From NCBI RefSeq assembly GCF_028416635.1, contig NZ_CP114013.1, forward strand, positions 2,542,001-2,606,000: 64,000 nt of DNA, given 5' to 3'. Positions 52,192 to 64,000 of this stretch are shown here, in pieces. Each line of letters starts with the position of its first letter. The first letter of the stretch is position 1. The translations under genes were made by a program, and so were the position numbers. The notes beneath the pieces were generated by a model, which saw only the letters and a program-made list of their open reading frames with translations, did not search any database and had not been told where the DNA came from. Origin of the DNA: Baekduia alba (GTDB lineage Bacteria > Actinomycetota > Thermoleophilia > Solirubrobacterales > Solirubrobacteraceae).

Positions 52192-53460
52192 ATGGTGGTC
52201 GAGTCCTGGCTGACACGCGCCGCGCGCGAGCGCCCCGATCGGCGGGCGGTCAACGACGTGTCCTACGCCGAGCTGCACGAGCGTGCGCGGGCGCTGGCGG
52301 CGGGGCTGCCGCGCGGCGCGCGGGTCGGGTTGGCGCTCCCGCCGGGCGAGGACTACGCGGTCGCGCTGCACGGCTGCCTGCTGGCCGGTGCGCTGGTCGT
52401 GCCGCTGGATCTGCGCCTGACGGCGGCGGAGCGTCCGGCGGTGGACGTGCTGCTGGCCGACGCCGAGCCGCCGGCCCCGGCGGCGGACGCCGACGTGCGC
52501 GACGCGCACGACCTCGACGCCCCGGCGATCCTCGTCCACACCAGCGGCACCACGAGCGCGCCGAAGCCGATCCGCCTGACCTACGGCAACTGGCTCTGGA
52601 GCGCGCTGGGCAGCGCGGTGGCGCTGGGCCTCGATCGGGACGAGCGCTGGCTCTGCACGCTGCCGCTGTCGCACGTCGGCGGCCTGTCGATCCTCCTGCG
52701 CAGCGCGATCTACGGGACGACCGCGATCGTGCACGAGCGCTTCGCGACCGAGCGCGTGCTCGACGCGTTGCGCGACCCCGCCGGCCCGACCGTCGTCTCG
52801 CTCGTCCCGACGACGCTCGCGCGCCTGCTCGACGCCGGCCTGACCGACCCGCCCGCGCTGCGCTGGGCGCTGCTCGGCGGCGCGCCGCTGCCGCCCGCGC
52901 TGCTGGCCCGGGCCGCCGACGCCGGCGTCCGGGTCGCGCCGACCTACGGGCTGACCGAGGCGTGCTCGCAGGTCGCGACCGCCGGCGTCCCGCTGTTCTG
53001 CACGCGCGTCGCGCTGGACCCGGCCGACGGCGAGATCCTGGTCAGCGGGCCGACCGTGTCGCCCGACGCGCAGGTCGACGAAGGCGGCTGGCTGCGCACC
53101 GGCGACCTCGGCGCGCTGGACGGCGACGACGGCACGCTGCGGATCGTCGGGCGCAGGGCCGACACGATCGTCACCGGCGGCGAGAACGTCGCGCCCGCCG
53201 AGGTCGAGGCGGCGCTGGAGGCCCACCCCGACGTCGCCGAGGCCGGCGTCCTGAGCCGTCCGGACGACGTCTGGGGCGAGGCCGTCGTCGCGCTCGTACG
53301 CCTGCGCGACGGCGCGACGGCCACGCCGCTGGACCTGCTCGTCCACTGCCAGGCCCACCTCGCGCGCTTCAAGGTCCCCAAGGACATCATGGTGGTGGTC
53401 GATCCGCTCCCGCGCACACCGTCCGGGAAGCTCGTGCGGCGTGAGTTGGCGGCGCAGTAG
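52192..53460 (+). CDS. menE: o-Succinylbenzoate-CoA ligase
   Basis: ANL-superfamily acyl-CoA synthetase activating o-succinylbenzoate for MenB, 422 residues, shorter than the usual 450-490. The P-loop is [15 protein letters not shown]. Other blocks are [61 protein letters not shown] and the C-terminal catalytic Lys in [12 protein letters not shown]. Pairing with menB confirms the role. Confidence 0.94.
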   Translation: MVVESWLTRAARERPDRRAVNDVSYAELHERARALAAGLPRGARVGLALPPGEDYAVALHGCLLAGALVVPLDLRLTAAERPAVDVLLADAEPPAPAADADVRDAHDLDAPAILVHTSGTTSAPKPIRLTYGNWLWSALGSAVALGLDRDERWLCTLPLSHVGGLSILLRSAIYGTTAIVHERFATERVLDALRDPAGPTVVSLVPTTLARLLDAGLTDPPALRWALLGGAPLPPALLARAADAGVRVAPTYGLTEACSQVATAGVPLFCTRVALDPADGEILVSGPTVSPDAQVDEGGWLRTGDLGALDGDDGTLRIVGRRADTIVTGGENVAPAEVEAALEAHPDVAEAGVLSRPDDVWGEAVVALVRLRDGATATPLDLLVHCQAHLARFKVPKDIMVVVDPLPRTPSGKLVRRELAAQ

Positions 53461-53472
53461 GTTCACCGTGGC

Positions 53473-54324
53473 GTGATCGATCCGGAAGCAGAGCGCGAGG
53501 CGGCGCGGGAGCGGTGGGAGGCCATCGCCCCGGGCTGGGAGGGCAAGGTCGACGGCTACCTGGCGGGTGCGCTGCCGGTCGCCCATTGGATGGTCGACGC
53601 GCTCGCGCCCCAGCCCGGCCAGACCGTGCTCGAGCTGGCGGCCGGCCGCGGCGACGTCGGCCTGCTCGCCGCCGAGCTGCTGCATCCCGGCGGCCGGATG
53701 ATCATCACCGACGGCGCCGAGGCCATGGTCGAGGTGGCGCGCAAGCACGCCGAGGACAAGGGCGTGACGACCGGCGTCGAGTTCAAGCCCATGGAGCTCG
53801 AGTGGATCGACGAGAAGCTCGCGACGCTCGACGGGATCCTCTGCCGCTTCGGCTACCAGCACGCGGTCGACCCGGAGGCCGGGCTGCGCGAGGCGCGCCG
53901 CGTCCTGCGCCCCGGCGGCAAGGTCGTCCTCGCCGTGTGGGCGCCCAGCGACGCGAACCCGTGGCTCGCGGCGCTGCCGGACGCCGCGCTCGCGCTCGGC
54001 CTCGTCGAGCCCGACGCCGCCGACCAGCCCGGCGCGTTCGCCCTGAGCGCGCCCGGCAAGATCGAGGAGCTGCTCGAGGACGCCGGCTTCGACACGCCGA
54101 CCGTCGAGCCGATCGCCCTCACCTTCGCGGCGCCGTCCCTCGACGCCTGGTGGGAGACGCTGCGCGAGATGTCCTCCACCATGCGCCCGCTCATCGCCTC
54201 CCTCTCACCGGCCGACCACTACAAGCTGCGCGACGCCGTCGAAGAACGCTGGTCGTCGCACGTGGCGGCCGACGGCACCGTCGCCCTGCCCGGCCGGGCC
54301 CTCGGCGTCGTCGCCGAGGCGTAG
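53473..54324 (+). CDS. Class I SAM-dependent methyltransferase (MenG candidate)
   Basis: A 283-residue methyltransferase. Motif I is TVLELAAGRGDVGLLAAEL, followed by MIITDGAEAMVEVARKHAE and VLRPGGKVVLAVWAPSD. It begins with a GTG 12 bases after menE, so it is co-transcribed. Demethylmenaquinone methylation is the one step of the pathway otherwise missing here, which makes this the MenG candidate. However, it is longer than UbiE/MenG (about 230 residues) and lacks their clear signatures, so another substrate is possible. Confidence 0.8.
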   Translation: MIDPEAEREAARERWEAIAPGWEGKVDGYLAGALPVAHWMVDALAPQPGQTVLELAAGRGDVGLLAAELLHPGGRMIITDGAEAMVEVARKHAEDKGVTTGVEFKPMELEWIDEKLATLDGILCRFGYQHAVDPEAGLREARRVLRPGGKVVLAVWAPSDANPWLAALPDAALALGLVEPDAADQPGAFALSAPGKIEELLEDAGFDTPTVEPIALTFAAPSLDAWWETLREMSSTMRPLIASLSPADHYKLRDAVEERWSSHVAADGTVALPGRALGVVAEA

Positions 54325-54391
54325 CTGGGTTGTTCCACGCTGAGCACCGCAAGGCCGCCGGGGCGCGCCCCGTCATAGACTGCGCCGTCCT

Positions 54392-55381
<990 letters not shown>

Positions 55382-55395
55382 CCCGTCTAGCCTGA

Positions 55396-56693
<1,298 letters not shown>

Positions 56694-56694
<1 letters not shown>

Positions 56695-58301
56695 TGACCC
56701 GGGTCCTCGTGGCCGAGAAGATCGGCGCCAGCGGCATCGACCTGCTCAAGGAGCACTTCGACGTCGACGCGGCGTTCGACATCGACGGCTTCGACTTCGC
56801 CGGCCGCATCGGCGACTACGACGGCCTGCTGATCCGGTCGGCCACCAAGATGACGGCCGACCTCATCGACAAGGCCACCAACCTGAAGGCCATCGGCCGC
56901 GCCGGCGTCGGCATCGACAACGTCGACGTCCCGGCCGCGACCAAGCGCGGGATCATCGTCGCCAACGCGCCGGAGTCCAACGTCGTCACGGCCGCCGAGC
57001 ACACGATGGCGTTGTTGTTGGCCTTGGCTCGCAACGTCCCGCAGGCGCACGCCGCGCTCAGCGGCTCCGGCGCGTGGGAGCGCTCGAAGTGGTCGGGCGT
57101 CGAGCTCGACGGCAAGGTGCTCGGGATCCTCGGCTTCGGCCGCATCGGCCAGCTCGTCGCCGCGCGCGCCAAGGGCTTCGGGATGCGCGTCGTCGCCTTC
57201 GACCCGTTCGTCAGCGCCGAGCGCTACAAGGAGCTCGGCGTCGAGAAGGCCGACAGCTCCGACGGCGTCTACGCGGTCGCCGACTTCCTGACGCTGCACC
57301 TGCCCAAGACGCCGGAGACCGAGGGCTGGCTGGACGCCGAGGCGATCGGCAAGTGCAAGGACGGCGTCAAGGTCCTCAACGTCGCCCGCGGTCCCCTGAT
57401 CAACGACGACGACCTCATTGCGGCGCTCGACAGCGGCAAGGTCGGCGGCGCGGCGCTGGACGTCTTCCGCTCCGAGCCCGTCACCGAGTCGCCGTTCTTC
57501 GGCCGGCCCAACGTCATCGTGACGCCGCACCTCGGCGCCTCGACGGCCGAGGCCACCGACCGCGCCGGCTTCCAGGCCGCCGAGCAGGTCGTCGCCGCCC
57601 TGACCGGCGGCGCGGTCACCACGGCCGTCAACGTGCCCGCGATCAAGGCGGAGGACCTGGCGGTCCTCGGCCCGTACGTGCCGCTGTGCCAGCACCTCGG
57701 CCGCCTGGCGGTGTCGCTGGCGGAGGGCTCGTCGGTCGACCGCATCGAGGTCGAGCTGCTCGGCCGGATCGCCGACCGCGACACACGGCCGCTGGCCACC
57801 GCGACGCTGCTCGGCGTGCTCCAGGGGCACACCGAGGAGGACGTCAACGCGGTCAACGCCCCGGCGGTCGCCGAGGAGCGCGGCATCGAGGTCGTGGAGA
57901 CCAAGACCGCGTCCGCGCGCGACTTCGAGAACCTCGTGCGCATCACCGTCCACGCCGGCGACCAGGCCCAGCGCGTGGTCGGCACGACGTTCGGCCGCAG
58001 GAACCGCCCGCACCTGCTCGAGGCGTGGGGCCAGCGCTTCGACGTCCAGCTCGACGAGCACCTCGCGGTGTTTCGCTACGGCGACCGCCCCGGCATGATC
58101 GGCCGCATCGGCACCGCGTTCGGCGAGGCCGGCGTGAACATCGTCTCGGCCGCCGTCGGCCGCCAGGACGAGGACGAGGACGGCGCCGGCGCGACCGAGG
58201 CCGTGATGGTCGTCACCACCGACGCGCCCGTGCCGCGTGACGTCGTCGACGGCGTCGTCGCCTCCGACGGCTTCACGGGCGGCCGCGCGATCACGTTGTA
58301 G
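56694..58301 (+). CDS. serA: D-3-phosphoglycerate dehydrogenase
   Basis: First enzyme of serine synthesis, 535 residues, the long type with an intervening (ASB) domain and a C-terminal ACT domain. Motifs are RAGVGIDNVDVPAATKRGI, NAD-binding GILGFGRIGQLVA, catalytic NVARGPLIND and VTPHLGASTAEA. The ACT region reads RPGMIGRIGTAFGEAGVNI; an acidic insert (DEDEDGAG) sits in it. Feedback by serine through ACT is likely. The serC stop overlaps its ATG. Confidence 0.96.
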
Positions 58302-58310
58302 GCCTAGTCC

Positions 58311-59807
58311 ATGGACGGAGCGCGGGAGCCCTGGTGGAGCGACGCCACCATCTACCAGATCTACCCGCGCTCCTTCCAGGACTCCGACGGTGACGGCGAG
58401 GGCGACCTCGCCGGCATCGTGCAGCGCCTGGAGCATGTCGCCGCGCTCGGCGCCGACGCGGTCTGGCTGTCGCCGATCTACCCGTCGCCGATGGCCGACG
58501 GCGGCTACGACGTCGCCGACTACGAGGGCGTGCGCCCGACGTTCGGCACGCTGGCCGACGCCGACGCGCTGATCGCCGCGGCGCACCGCCTCGGGCTGAA
58601 GGTCGTCTTCGACGCGGTGCCGTGCCACACGTCGATCGAGCATCCCTGGTTCGTCGAGCGGCCGGAGTTCTACACGTGGTCGGACCGCGACGGGCCCCAG
58701 AACAACTGGCGTTCGACGTTCGGCGGCGGCGCCTGGGCGCGCGACCCGCACGGCCGCGGGTGGTATCTGCACTCGTTCTACCCCGAGCAGCCGGACCTCG
58801 ACTGGCGCAACCCGGAGGTCGCCGAGGCGTTCGGCGCCGCGCTGCGCTTCTGGCTGGCGCGCGGGGTGGACGGCTTCCGTCTCGACGCGCTCGACCGGCT
58901 GCTCAAGGACCCCGAGCGCCGCGACGACCGCGTGCGCGACGCGTCCTCGTCGCCGGTGCTCCCGGAGGACGACGCCGGCTACGCGCAGCTCGAGCACGAC
59001 CGCTCGCGCAACGCCCCGGACATCGGCACGGCGATCGCGCAGCTGCGCGCAGCCGCCGGCGACGCGTTCCTGGTCGGGGAGGTCTACCTGCGCAGCGAGC
59101 AGCTGGCGCCCTACCTCGACGCGCTCGACACCGCGTTCTCCTTCGAGCTCTTCCAGGCGCCGTGGACCGCCGGCGCCGTGCGCGGCGCCCTGGCCGCCGC
59201 CGCGGCGCTCGGCGACGGCCGTGCCGCCTGGGTGCTGTCCAACCACGACTTCCCGCGGCTGCCCAACCGCGTCGGCGCGGCCAACGTCCGCGCCGCGGCG
59301 CTGCTGCTGCTGAGCCTGCCCGGCACCGCGTTCGTCTTCCAGGGCGACGAGATCGGGATGGCCGACGGCCAGGGCCGCGGACCGGGCGCGGAGCCCGACG
59401 ACCGCCACGGCCGCGACCGCCACCGCCACCCGATGGTCTGGGACGCGAGCCCGCAGGGCGGGTTCACGAGCGGCACCCCCTGGCTGCCGGTCAACGACCC
59501 CGGCGGGGTCAACGTCGCCGACCAGGAGCGCGATCCCGGCTCGATCCTGCGGCTCTACCGCGACCTGATCGCGCTGCGGCGCACCGCGCTGCGCGGTCCG
59601 CTCGCGCTGCTGGCCGACAGGGCGCCGGGCGTCGTGGCCTTCACCCGCGGCGACGACCACGTGGTTGCGCTGAACCTCGGCGACGCGCCGGCCGCGGCGC
59701 CCGCCGCCGGGACCGTGCTGCGCCACACGCACGACCTGGCGCGTTCGGACTCGGCGGCGCCAGGAACCTTGGCGCCCGGCGAGGGCTTCGTCGCCGTCCG
59801 TTCCTAA
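58311..59807 (+). CDS. GH13 alpha-glucosidase / oligo-1,6-glucosidase type
   Basis: A 498-residue alpha-amylase-superfamily enzyme of the cytoplasmic oligosaccharide type. Conserved regions are YQIYPRSFQDSDGDGEGDL, VFDAVPCHTS, DGFRLDALDRL (nucleophile Asp), LVGEVYLRSEQL (acid/base Glu) and VLSNHDFPRL (third Asp). In the second region most relatives have DxVxNHTS, whereas here Cys replaces Asn (PCHTS). No signal peptide is present, so it acts on imported alpha-glucosides. The adjacent sugar ABC importer fits maltose, isomaltose or trehalose uptake. Confidence 0.9.
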   Translation: MDGAREPWWSDATIYQIYPRSFQDSDGDGEGDLAGIVQRLEHVAALGADAVWLSPIYPSPMADGGYDVADYEGVRPTFGTLADADALIAAAHRLGLKVVFDAVPCHTSIEHPWFVERPEFYTWSDRDGPQNNWRSTFGGGAWARDPHGRGWYLHSFYPEQPDLDWRNPEVAEAFGAALRFWLARGVDGFRLDALDRLLKDPERRDDRVRDASSSPVLPEDDAGYAQLEHDRSRNAPDIGTAIAQLRAAAGDAFLVGEVYLRSEQLAPYLDALDTAFSFELFQAPWTAGAVRGALAAAAALGDGRAAWVLSNHDFPRLPNRVGAANVRAAALLLLSLPGTAFVFQGDEIGMADGQGRGPGAEPDDRHGRDRHRHPMVWDASPQGGFTSGTPWLPVNDPGGVNVADQERDPGSILRLYRDLIALRRTALRGPLALLADRAPGVVAFTRGDDHVVALNLGDAPAAAPAAGTVLRHTHDLARSDSAAPGTLAPGEGFVAVRS

Positions 59808-59893
59808 GCGCGGCTCAACACTCGTCTTTCGGGTGCGTCGGTCCGGTTTTATGTGACCGTTAGGCGGTCGGGGCGTCAGGGTAAGGCCGGCCT

Positions 59894-61156
59894 ATGAGTC
59901 GGGTCATCGCAGTGATGGCCGCCGTGACGACGGTCCTCGTCTTGGCCGCCTGTGGTGGGGACAACAGCAGCTCCAGTCGGGCGACGTTGAACTTCTTCAT
60001 CTTCAACGAGCCCAGCGGCGGGGTCCAAGCCGCGGCGAAGCAGTGCTCGGCGGCCTCCAACGGGGCCTATGACATCAAGTTCCAGTACCTGCCCTCCCAG
60101 GCGGACTCGCAGCGCGAGCAGCTCGTCCGGCGCCTTGGCGCCAAGGACGACAGCCTGGACATCCTCGGCCTCGACGTCGTGTGGACGGGCGAGTTCGCCA
60201 ACGCCGGCTGGATCGAGCCGGTGCCGGCCGCCATCCGGCCCGCCGTCACCGAGAAGGTGTTCCCCAGCGTGCTGAACACCGCGCGCTTCGAGAACAAGCT
60301 CTACGCGGTGCCGATCTGGTCCAACACGCAGCTGCTCTGGTACCGCAAGGACCGCGTCCCGCAGGTGCCCAAGACCTGGACGGAGATGACGCGGATGGCC
60401 GAGAAGATCGGGCCCGCCAAGGGACAGATCCAGGTCCAGGGCAACAAGTACGAGGGCCTGGTCGTGTGGACCAACGCGGTGATCGCCTCGGCCGGGACGT
60501 CGATCCTGTCGGGCCCCGACAAGATCGCGCTGGACCCGGTCAAGACCAAGGCGGCGCTGGCCGCGATGGGCGGCATGGCCAGCTCGCCGGTCGCCGCCCC
60601 GAACATCGACACGTCGACCGAGGACACCGCGCGCCTCGGGTTCGAGTCGGGCTCGTCGAGCTTCATGATCAACTACCCGTTCGTCTACCCGTCGGCGAAG
60701 AGCAACGCCCCGGCCGTCTTCAAGCAGCTCGGTGCGGCCAAGTACCCGGGGATCTACCCCAACGTCCCGAGCAAGCCGCCGCTGGGCGGCATCAACCTCG
60801 CGGTCTCGTCCTACTCCAAGCACAAGGCCGCGGCGTTCGCCGCGATCAAGTGCCTGATCAAGCCCGACAACCAGCTGGCCATCGCGAAGGCCGGCGGCCT
60901 GCCGCCGGTGCGCGCCGACGTCTATGACCGGCCCGCGATCAACCAGGTCTATCCGGGCTTCGCGGACCTGATCCGGTCCTCGATCCGGGACGCCGCGCCG
61001 CGGCCCTCGGAGTCGCCGGCCTACCAGGACCTGTCGCTCGCGATCCAGGACGCGATCCACCCGAGCTCGGGCATCGACCCCAAGAACCCGGGGTCGACCT
61101 ACGACAAGCTCAACGACAAGGTCCAGCAGGCCATCGACCGGAAGGGGCTGTTGTGA
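59894..61156 (+). CDS. Sugar ABC transporter substrate-binding lipoprotein
   Basis: Extracellular solute-binding protein of family 1, 420 residues. The lipoprotein signal is VLVLAAC with Cys at residue 20, followed by a Ser-rich tether (NSSSS). Conserved blocks are DSLDILGLDVVWTGEFANAG, YAVPIWSNTQLLWYRKDRVP and PLGGINLAVSSYSKHKAAA. Sequence style resembles trehalose/maltose binders such as LpqY or ThuE. The 86-bp gap upstream contains a small dyad GACCG-TTAGG-CGGTC (possible repressor site) and TAAGGC six bases before the ATG. The stop overlaps the next GTG. Confidence 0.92.
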   Translation: MSRVIAVMAAVTTVLVLAACGGDNSSSSRATLNFFIFNEPSGGVQAAAKQCSAASNGAYDIKFQYLPSQADSQREQLVRRLGAKDDSLDILGLDVVWTGEFANAGWIEPVPAAIRPAVTEKVFPSVLNTARFENKLYAVPIWSNTQLLWYRKDRVPQVPKTWTEMTRMAEKIGPAKGQIQVQGNKYEGLVVWTNAVIASAGTSILSGPDKIALDPVKTKAALAAMGGMASSPVAAPNIDTSTEDTARLGFESGSSSFMINYPFVYPSAKSNAPAVFKQLGAAKYPGIYPNVPSKPPLGGINLAVSSYSKHKAAAFAAIKCLIKPDNQLAIAKAGGLPPVRADVYDRPAINQVYPGFADLIRSSIRDAAPRPSESPAYQDLSLAIQDAIHPSSGIDPKNPGSTYDKLNDKVQQAIDRKGLL

Positions 61157-62079
61157 GCGCCACCGCCGTCAGCGAGGCCGAGCGCGCGCCGGCGCCGGGG
61201 AAGATGACCGACAAGACGCGCGCCGAGCGCAAGCTCGGGTTCATGCTCTGCGCGCCGGCGGTGATCATGATGCTGCTGGTCACCGCGTATCCGATCCTGT
61301 ACGCGTTCATCCTGTCGCTGCAGAAGAAGGATCTGCGCTTCCCGGACGAGAGCGGCTTCGTCGGCCTCTCCAACTACGTCACGGTGCTCGGCTCGAGCCT
61401 CTGGTGGCAGGCGGTGTTCAACACCGCGTTCATCACCGTGGTCTCGGTCGCGATCGAGCTGGCGATCGGCATGGTGATCGCGATCATCATGCATCGCGCG
61501 ATCTTCGGCCGCGGCGCGGTCCGCACCTCGGTGCTGATCCCGTACGGGATCGTGACGGTCGTCGCCGCGTTTGCCTGGTTCTACGCCTTCGACCCCGGCA
61601 GCGGCTTCGTCAACCACCTGCCGTTCATCGCCGACGACAAGGCGTGGTTCGGCGGGCGGTTCAGCTCGTTCGCCGTGATCATCATGGCCGAGATCTGGAA
61701 GACCACGCCGTTCATGGCGCTCCTGCTCCTGGCCGGCCTGGCGACGATCGACGAGAGCCTCTACGAGGCGGCGCGCGTGGACGGGGCCTCGGCCTGGCAG
61801 CGCTTCACCCGCATCACGCTGCCGCTGCTGAAGCCGGCGCTGCTCGTCGCGCTGCTGTTCCGGACGCTCGATGCGTTCCGGGTGTTCGACTCGATCTTCA
61901 TCATGACCAAGGGCGCGCAGAACACCGAGTCGGTGTCCATCGTGGGCTATCAACAGCTGCTGTCGCGCCTGAACCTCGGTCTCGGGTCCGCCGTCTCGGT
62001 GCTGATCTTCGTGTTGGTGCTGATGATCGCGACCGCCTTCGTCAAGGGCTTCGGCACCGCCGTGCCCAAGGGGAACTGA
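61153..62079 (+). CDS. Sugar ABC transporter permease (MalF/UgpA-like)
   Basis: A 308-residue inner-membrane permease with six spans, coupled to the binding protein by GTGA. The cytoplasmic EAA loop reads EAARVDGASAWQRFTRITLP and contacts the ATPase. The N-terminal 30 residues are hydrophilic, then LGFMLCAPAVIMMLLVTAYP begins the first span. It pairs with the following permease. Confidence 0.94.
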   Translation: MSATAVSEAERAPAPGKMTDKTRAERKLGFMLCAPAVIMMLLVTAYPILYAFILSLQKKDLRFPDESGFVGLSNYVTVLGSSLWWQAVFNTAFITVVSVAIELAIGMVIAIIMHRAIFGRGAVRTSVLIPYGIVTVVAAFAWFYAFDPGSGFVNHLPFIADDKAWFGGRFSSFAVIIMAEIWKTTPFMALLLLAGLATIDESLYEAARVDGASAWQRFTRITLPLLKPALLVALLFRTLDAFRVFDSIFIMTKGAQNTESVSIVGYQQLLSRLNLGLGSAVSVLIFVLVLMIATAFVKGFGTAVPKGN

Positions 62080-62082
62080 GCC

Positions 62083-62922
62083 ATGCGCCACGGAACCCGT
62101 GAGTACACCACCTGGTCGCTGCTGATCGGCGTGGTCGTCGTCTTCGCCATGTTCCCCGTGCTGTGGATCATGTCGCTGTCGTTCAAGACGCCGGCCACCG
62201 TCGGCGACGGGCGTCTGATCCCCAAGGAGTGGACGTTCGACAACTACAAGGGGCTCTTCACCGGTGGTTGGGACAGCCCGCTGCTGCGCCCGCTGATCAA
62301 CTCGATCCTGATCGCGCTGATCGCGACCGTCATCGCGGTGGCGCTCGCGTCGCTCGCGGCCTACGCGATCGCCCGCCTGGACTTCCCGGGCAAGGCCATC
62401 GTGTTGGGCGGGGCGCTGGCCGTGTCGATGTTCCCGCCGATCTCGGTCGTCGGGCCGCTGTTCGACATGTGGCGCGCGCTGGGCCTCTACGACACCTATC
62501 CGGGCCTGATCATCCCGTACCTGACCTTCGCGCTGCCGCTCGCGATCTACATCCTGGTGGCGTTCTTCCGGGAGATACCCTGGGACCTGGAGGAGGCGGC
62601 CCAAGTGGACGGGGCCACGCCGTTCCAGGCGTTCCGGCGGATCATCTTCCCGCTGGCCGCGCCGGGCGTGTTCACGGCCGCCATCCTCGTGTTCATCTTC
62701 GCGTGGAACGACTTCGTGTTCGCGATCTCGCTGACGTCGTCCAACGCGTCGCGTACCGTCCCGGCGGCGATCGCGTTCTTCACCGGCGAGTCGCAGTTCA
62801 CCTCGCCGACGGGCAACATCGCGGCGGCCGCGGTCCTCGTGACCGTCCCGATCATCATCTTCGTACTCATCTTCCAGCGCCGCATCGTCGCGGGCCTCAC
62901 GGCCGGCGCGGTCAAGGGCTAG
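62083..62922 (+). CDS. Sugar ABC transporter permease (MalG/UgpE-like)
   Basis: A 279-residue permease with six spans starting three bases after the first permease. The EAA loop is [20 protein letters not shown]. The first span [21 protein letters not shown] and the following [17 protein letters not shown] periplasmic segment are typical of the second permease of carbohydrate (CUT1) importers. Confidence 0.94.
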   Translation: MRHGTREYTTWSLLIGVVVVFAMFPVLWIMSLSFKTPATVGDGRLIPKEWTFDNYKGLFTGGWDSPLLRPLINSILIALIATVIAVALASLAAYAIARLDFPGKAIVLGGALAVSMFPPISVVGPLFDMWRALGLYDTYPGLIIPYLTFALPLAIYILVAFFREIPWDLEEAAQVDGATPFQAFRRIIFPLAAPGVFTAAILVFIFAWNDFVFAISLTSSNASRTVPAAIAFFTGESQFTSPTGNIAAAAVLVTVPIIIFVLIFQRRIVAGLTAGAVKG

Positions 62923-62945
62923 GCAGCGAACCACCGGAGGCGTTC

Positions 62946-64000
62946 ATGGCCGGCATCGAGCTCAAGCACATCACCAAGCGCTACCCCGACGGCACTGAGG
63001 CCGTCAAGGATCTCAACCTCGCGATCGCCGACGGCGAGTTCGTGATCCTCGTCGGGCCGTCGGGCTGCGGGAAGTCGACCGCGCTGCGGATGATCGCCGG
63101 GCTGGAGGACATCTCGGAGGGCGAGATGATCATCGGCGACCAGGTGGTCAACGAGCGCGCCCCGAAGGACCGCGACATCGCCATGGTCTTCCAGAGCTAC
63201 GCGTTGTACCCGCACATGACCGTGCGCGAGAACATGGGCTTCGCGCTCGAGCTCGCGGGCGTGTCCAAGGAGGAGCGCAACAGGAAGGTCGAGGAGGCCG
63301 CCGAGATCCTCGACCTCCAGCAGCACCTGGACCGCAAGCCGGCCAACCTGTCCGGCGGTCAGCGCCAGCGCGTCGCGATGGGGCGGGCGATCGTCCGCGA
63401 CCCGTCGGCGTTCCTGATGGACGAGCCGCTGTCCAACCTCGACGCCAAGCTGCGCGTGCAGATGCGCACCGAGGTCTCGCGCATCCAGCAGCGCCTCGGC
63501 ACCACCACGGTCTACGTCACCCACGACCAGACCGAGGCGATGACGCTCGGCGACCGCGTGGCGGTCATGCGCGCCGGGCGCCTGCAGCAGGTCGACACGC
63601 CGAAGGTGCTCTACGAGCAGCCGATCAACCTCTTCGTCGCCGGCTTCATCGGCTCGCCGGCGATGAACTTCTTCTCGGCCGAGGTGGCGGGCGACACGCT
63701 CAAGACGCCCTTTGGCGACGTCCCGCTCCCCGAGCGCCTCAAGCATGCCGCGGCGTCGGCGGGCGGCAAGCGCGTGCTGGCCGGCCTGCGGCCGGAGTCC
63801 TTCGAGGACGCCGAGGTCGCGCGGCGCCAGAACCGGCGCGGCGGCCACGAGTTCGAGGCCGACGTCGACCTGACCGAGTCCATGGGCTCCGAGGTGTACG
63901 CCTACATCCGGCTGGAGGGCGACCTCGCCGAGGCCGACGAGCTCGCCGAGATCGCGGCCGACTCCGGCGCGGCCGACGTGCCGGGCGCGGGCACCGACCA
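62946..64000 (+). CDS. Sugar ABC transporter ATPase (MsmK/UgpC-like), 3' truncated by window end
   Basis: ATP-binding subunit energising the two permeases; 351 residues are visible and the frame is still open at the window end. Walker A is LVGPSGCGKST, Q-loop VFQSYALYP, signature LSGGQRQRVAMGRAI, Walker B AFLMDEPLSNLDAK and H-switch VTHDQTEAM. The C-terminal regulatory TOBE/OB domain begins near residue 245 (GSPAMNFFSAEV). GGAGG lies just upstream of the ATG. Such ATPases often serve several importers. Confidence 0.95.
   Translation, partial: MAGIELKHITKRYPDGTEAVKDLNLAIADGEFVILVGPSGCGKSTALRMIAGLEDISEGEMIIGDQVVNERAPKDRDIAMVFQSYALYPHMTVRENMGFALELAGVSKEERNRKVEEAAEILDLQQHLDRKPANLSGGQRQRVAMGRAIVRDPSAFLMDEPLSNLDAKLRVQMRTEVSRIQQRLGTTTVYVTHDQTEAMTLGDRVAVMRAGRLQQVDTPKVLYEQPINLFVAGFIGSPAMNFFSAEVAGDTLKTPFGDVPLPERLKHAAASAGGKRVLAGLRPESFEDAEVARRQNRRGGHEFEADVDLTESMGSEVYAYIRLEGDLAEADELAEIAADSGAADVPGAGTD

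Overview
The window is about 64 kb of very GC-rich DNA, densely packed with genes on both strands. It looks like chromosome from an actinobacterium, most likely class Thermoleophilia (Solirubrobacterales-type). The reasons are extreme third-position G/C, actinobacterial gene families (DUF1707, two-subunit KARI/ALS genes, complete menaquinone pathway), and a secreted protein with an ALGGTGYAA-type signal anchor that I associate with that class. The placement is inference; no rRNA or tRNA gene lies in the window to test it. I saw no CRISPR array and no prophage.

Layout. 1-2.4 kb: end of an arginine operon (argD partial, argG). 2.4-8.5 kb: a coiled-coil protein and dnaE. 8.5-13.3 kb: a VOC protein, nfo, gltX, an HDOD-LuxR regulator and an Rrf2 regulator. 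13.3-18.4 kb: an envelope region with a signal-peptide membrane protein, a complete IS481-family element, a surface protein, a pentapeptide-repeat protein and a membrane protein with a collagen-like tail. 18.4-22.7 kb: two MFS transporters, a DUF1707 protein and a beta-propeller-like protein. 22.8-25.4 kb: cysK and cysE with a small hydrolase between them. 25.5-28 kb: an RTX-type secreted protein, a queuosine-salvage hydrolase and a CAP-domain protein. 28.1-35.2 kb: pcrA-type helicase, folD, a membrane protein, an epimerase remnant and gatCAB. 35.2-39.9 kb: a GGDEF/EAL protein and several small proteins. 40-42.2 kb: ilvB-ilvN. 42.2-54.3 kb: menaquinone genes (menF, menD, menH, menC, menA, menB, menE and a methyltransferase) with a LysR regulator. 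54.4-58.3 kb: ilvC, then serC-serA behind a ZTP-type riboswitch. 58.3-64 kb: a GH13 glucosidase and an ABC sugar importer that runs off the end.

How it works together. The window is mainly central anabolism: Arg, Cys, Ser and branched-chain amino acids, menaquinone, one-carbon metabolism and Gln/Asn-tRNA amidation. Regulators and envelope proteins are interspersed. Many genes have a TANNNT hexamer ending only 6-10 nt before the start codon, which predicts widespread leaderless transcription. In several divergent pairs the two -10 hexamers physically overlap.

The most notable points are the IS481 copy inserted exactly into a CTAG shared by the stop codons of two convergent genes, the ZTP riboswitch ahead of serCA, a 51-bp in-frame minisatellite in menF, a multi-membrane-span protein ending in 31 Gly-X-Y triplets, and the LysR/menC control region.
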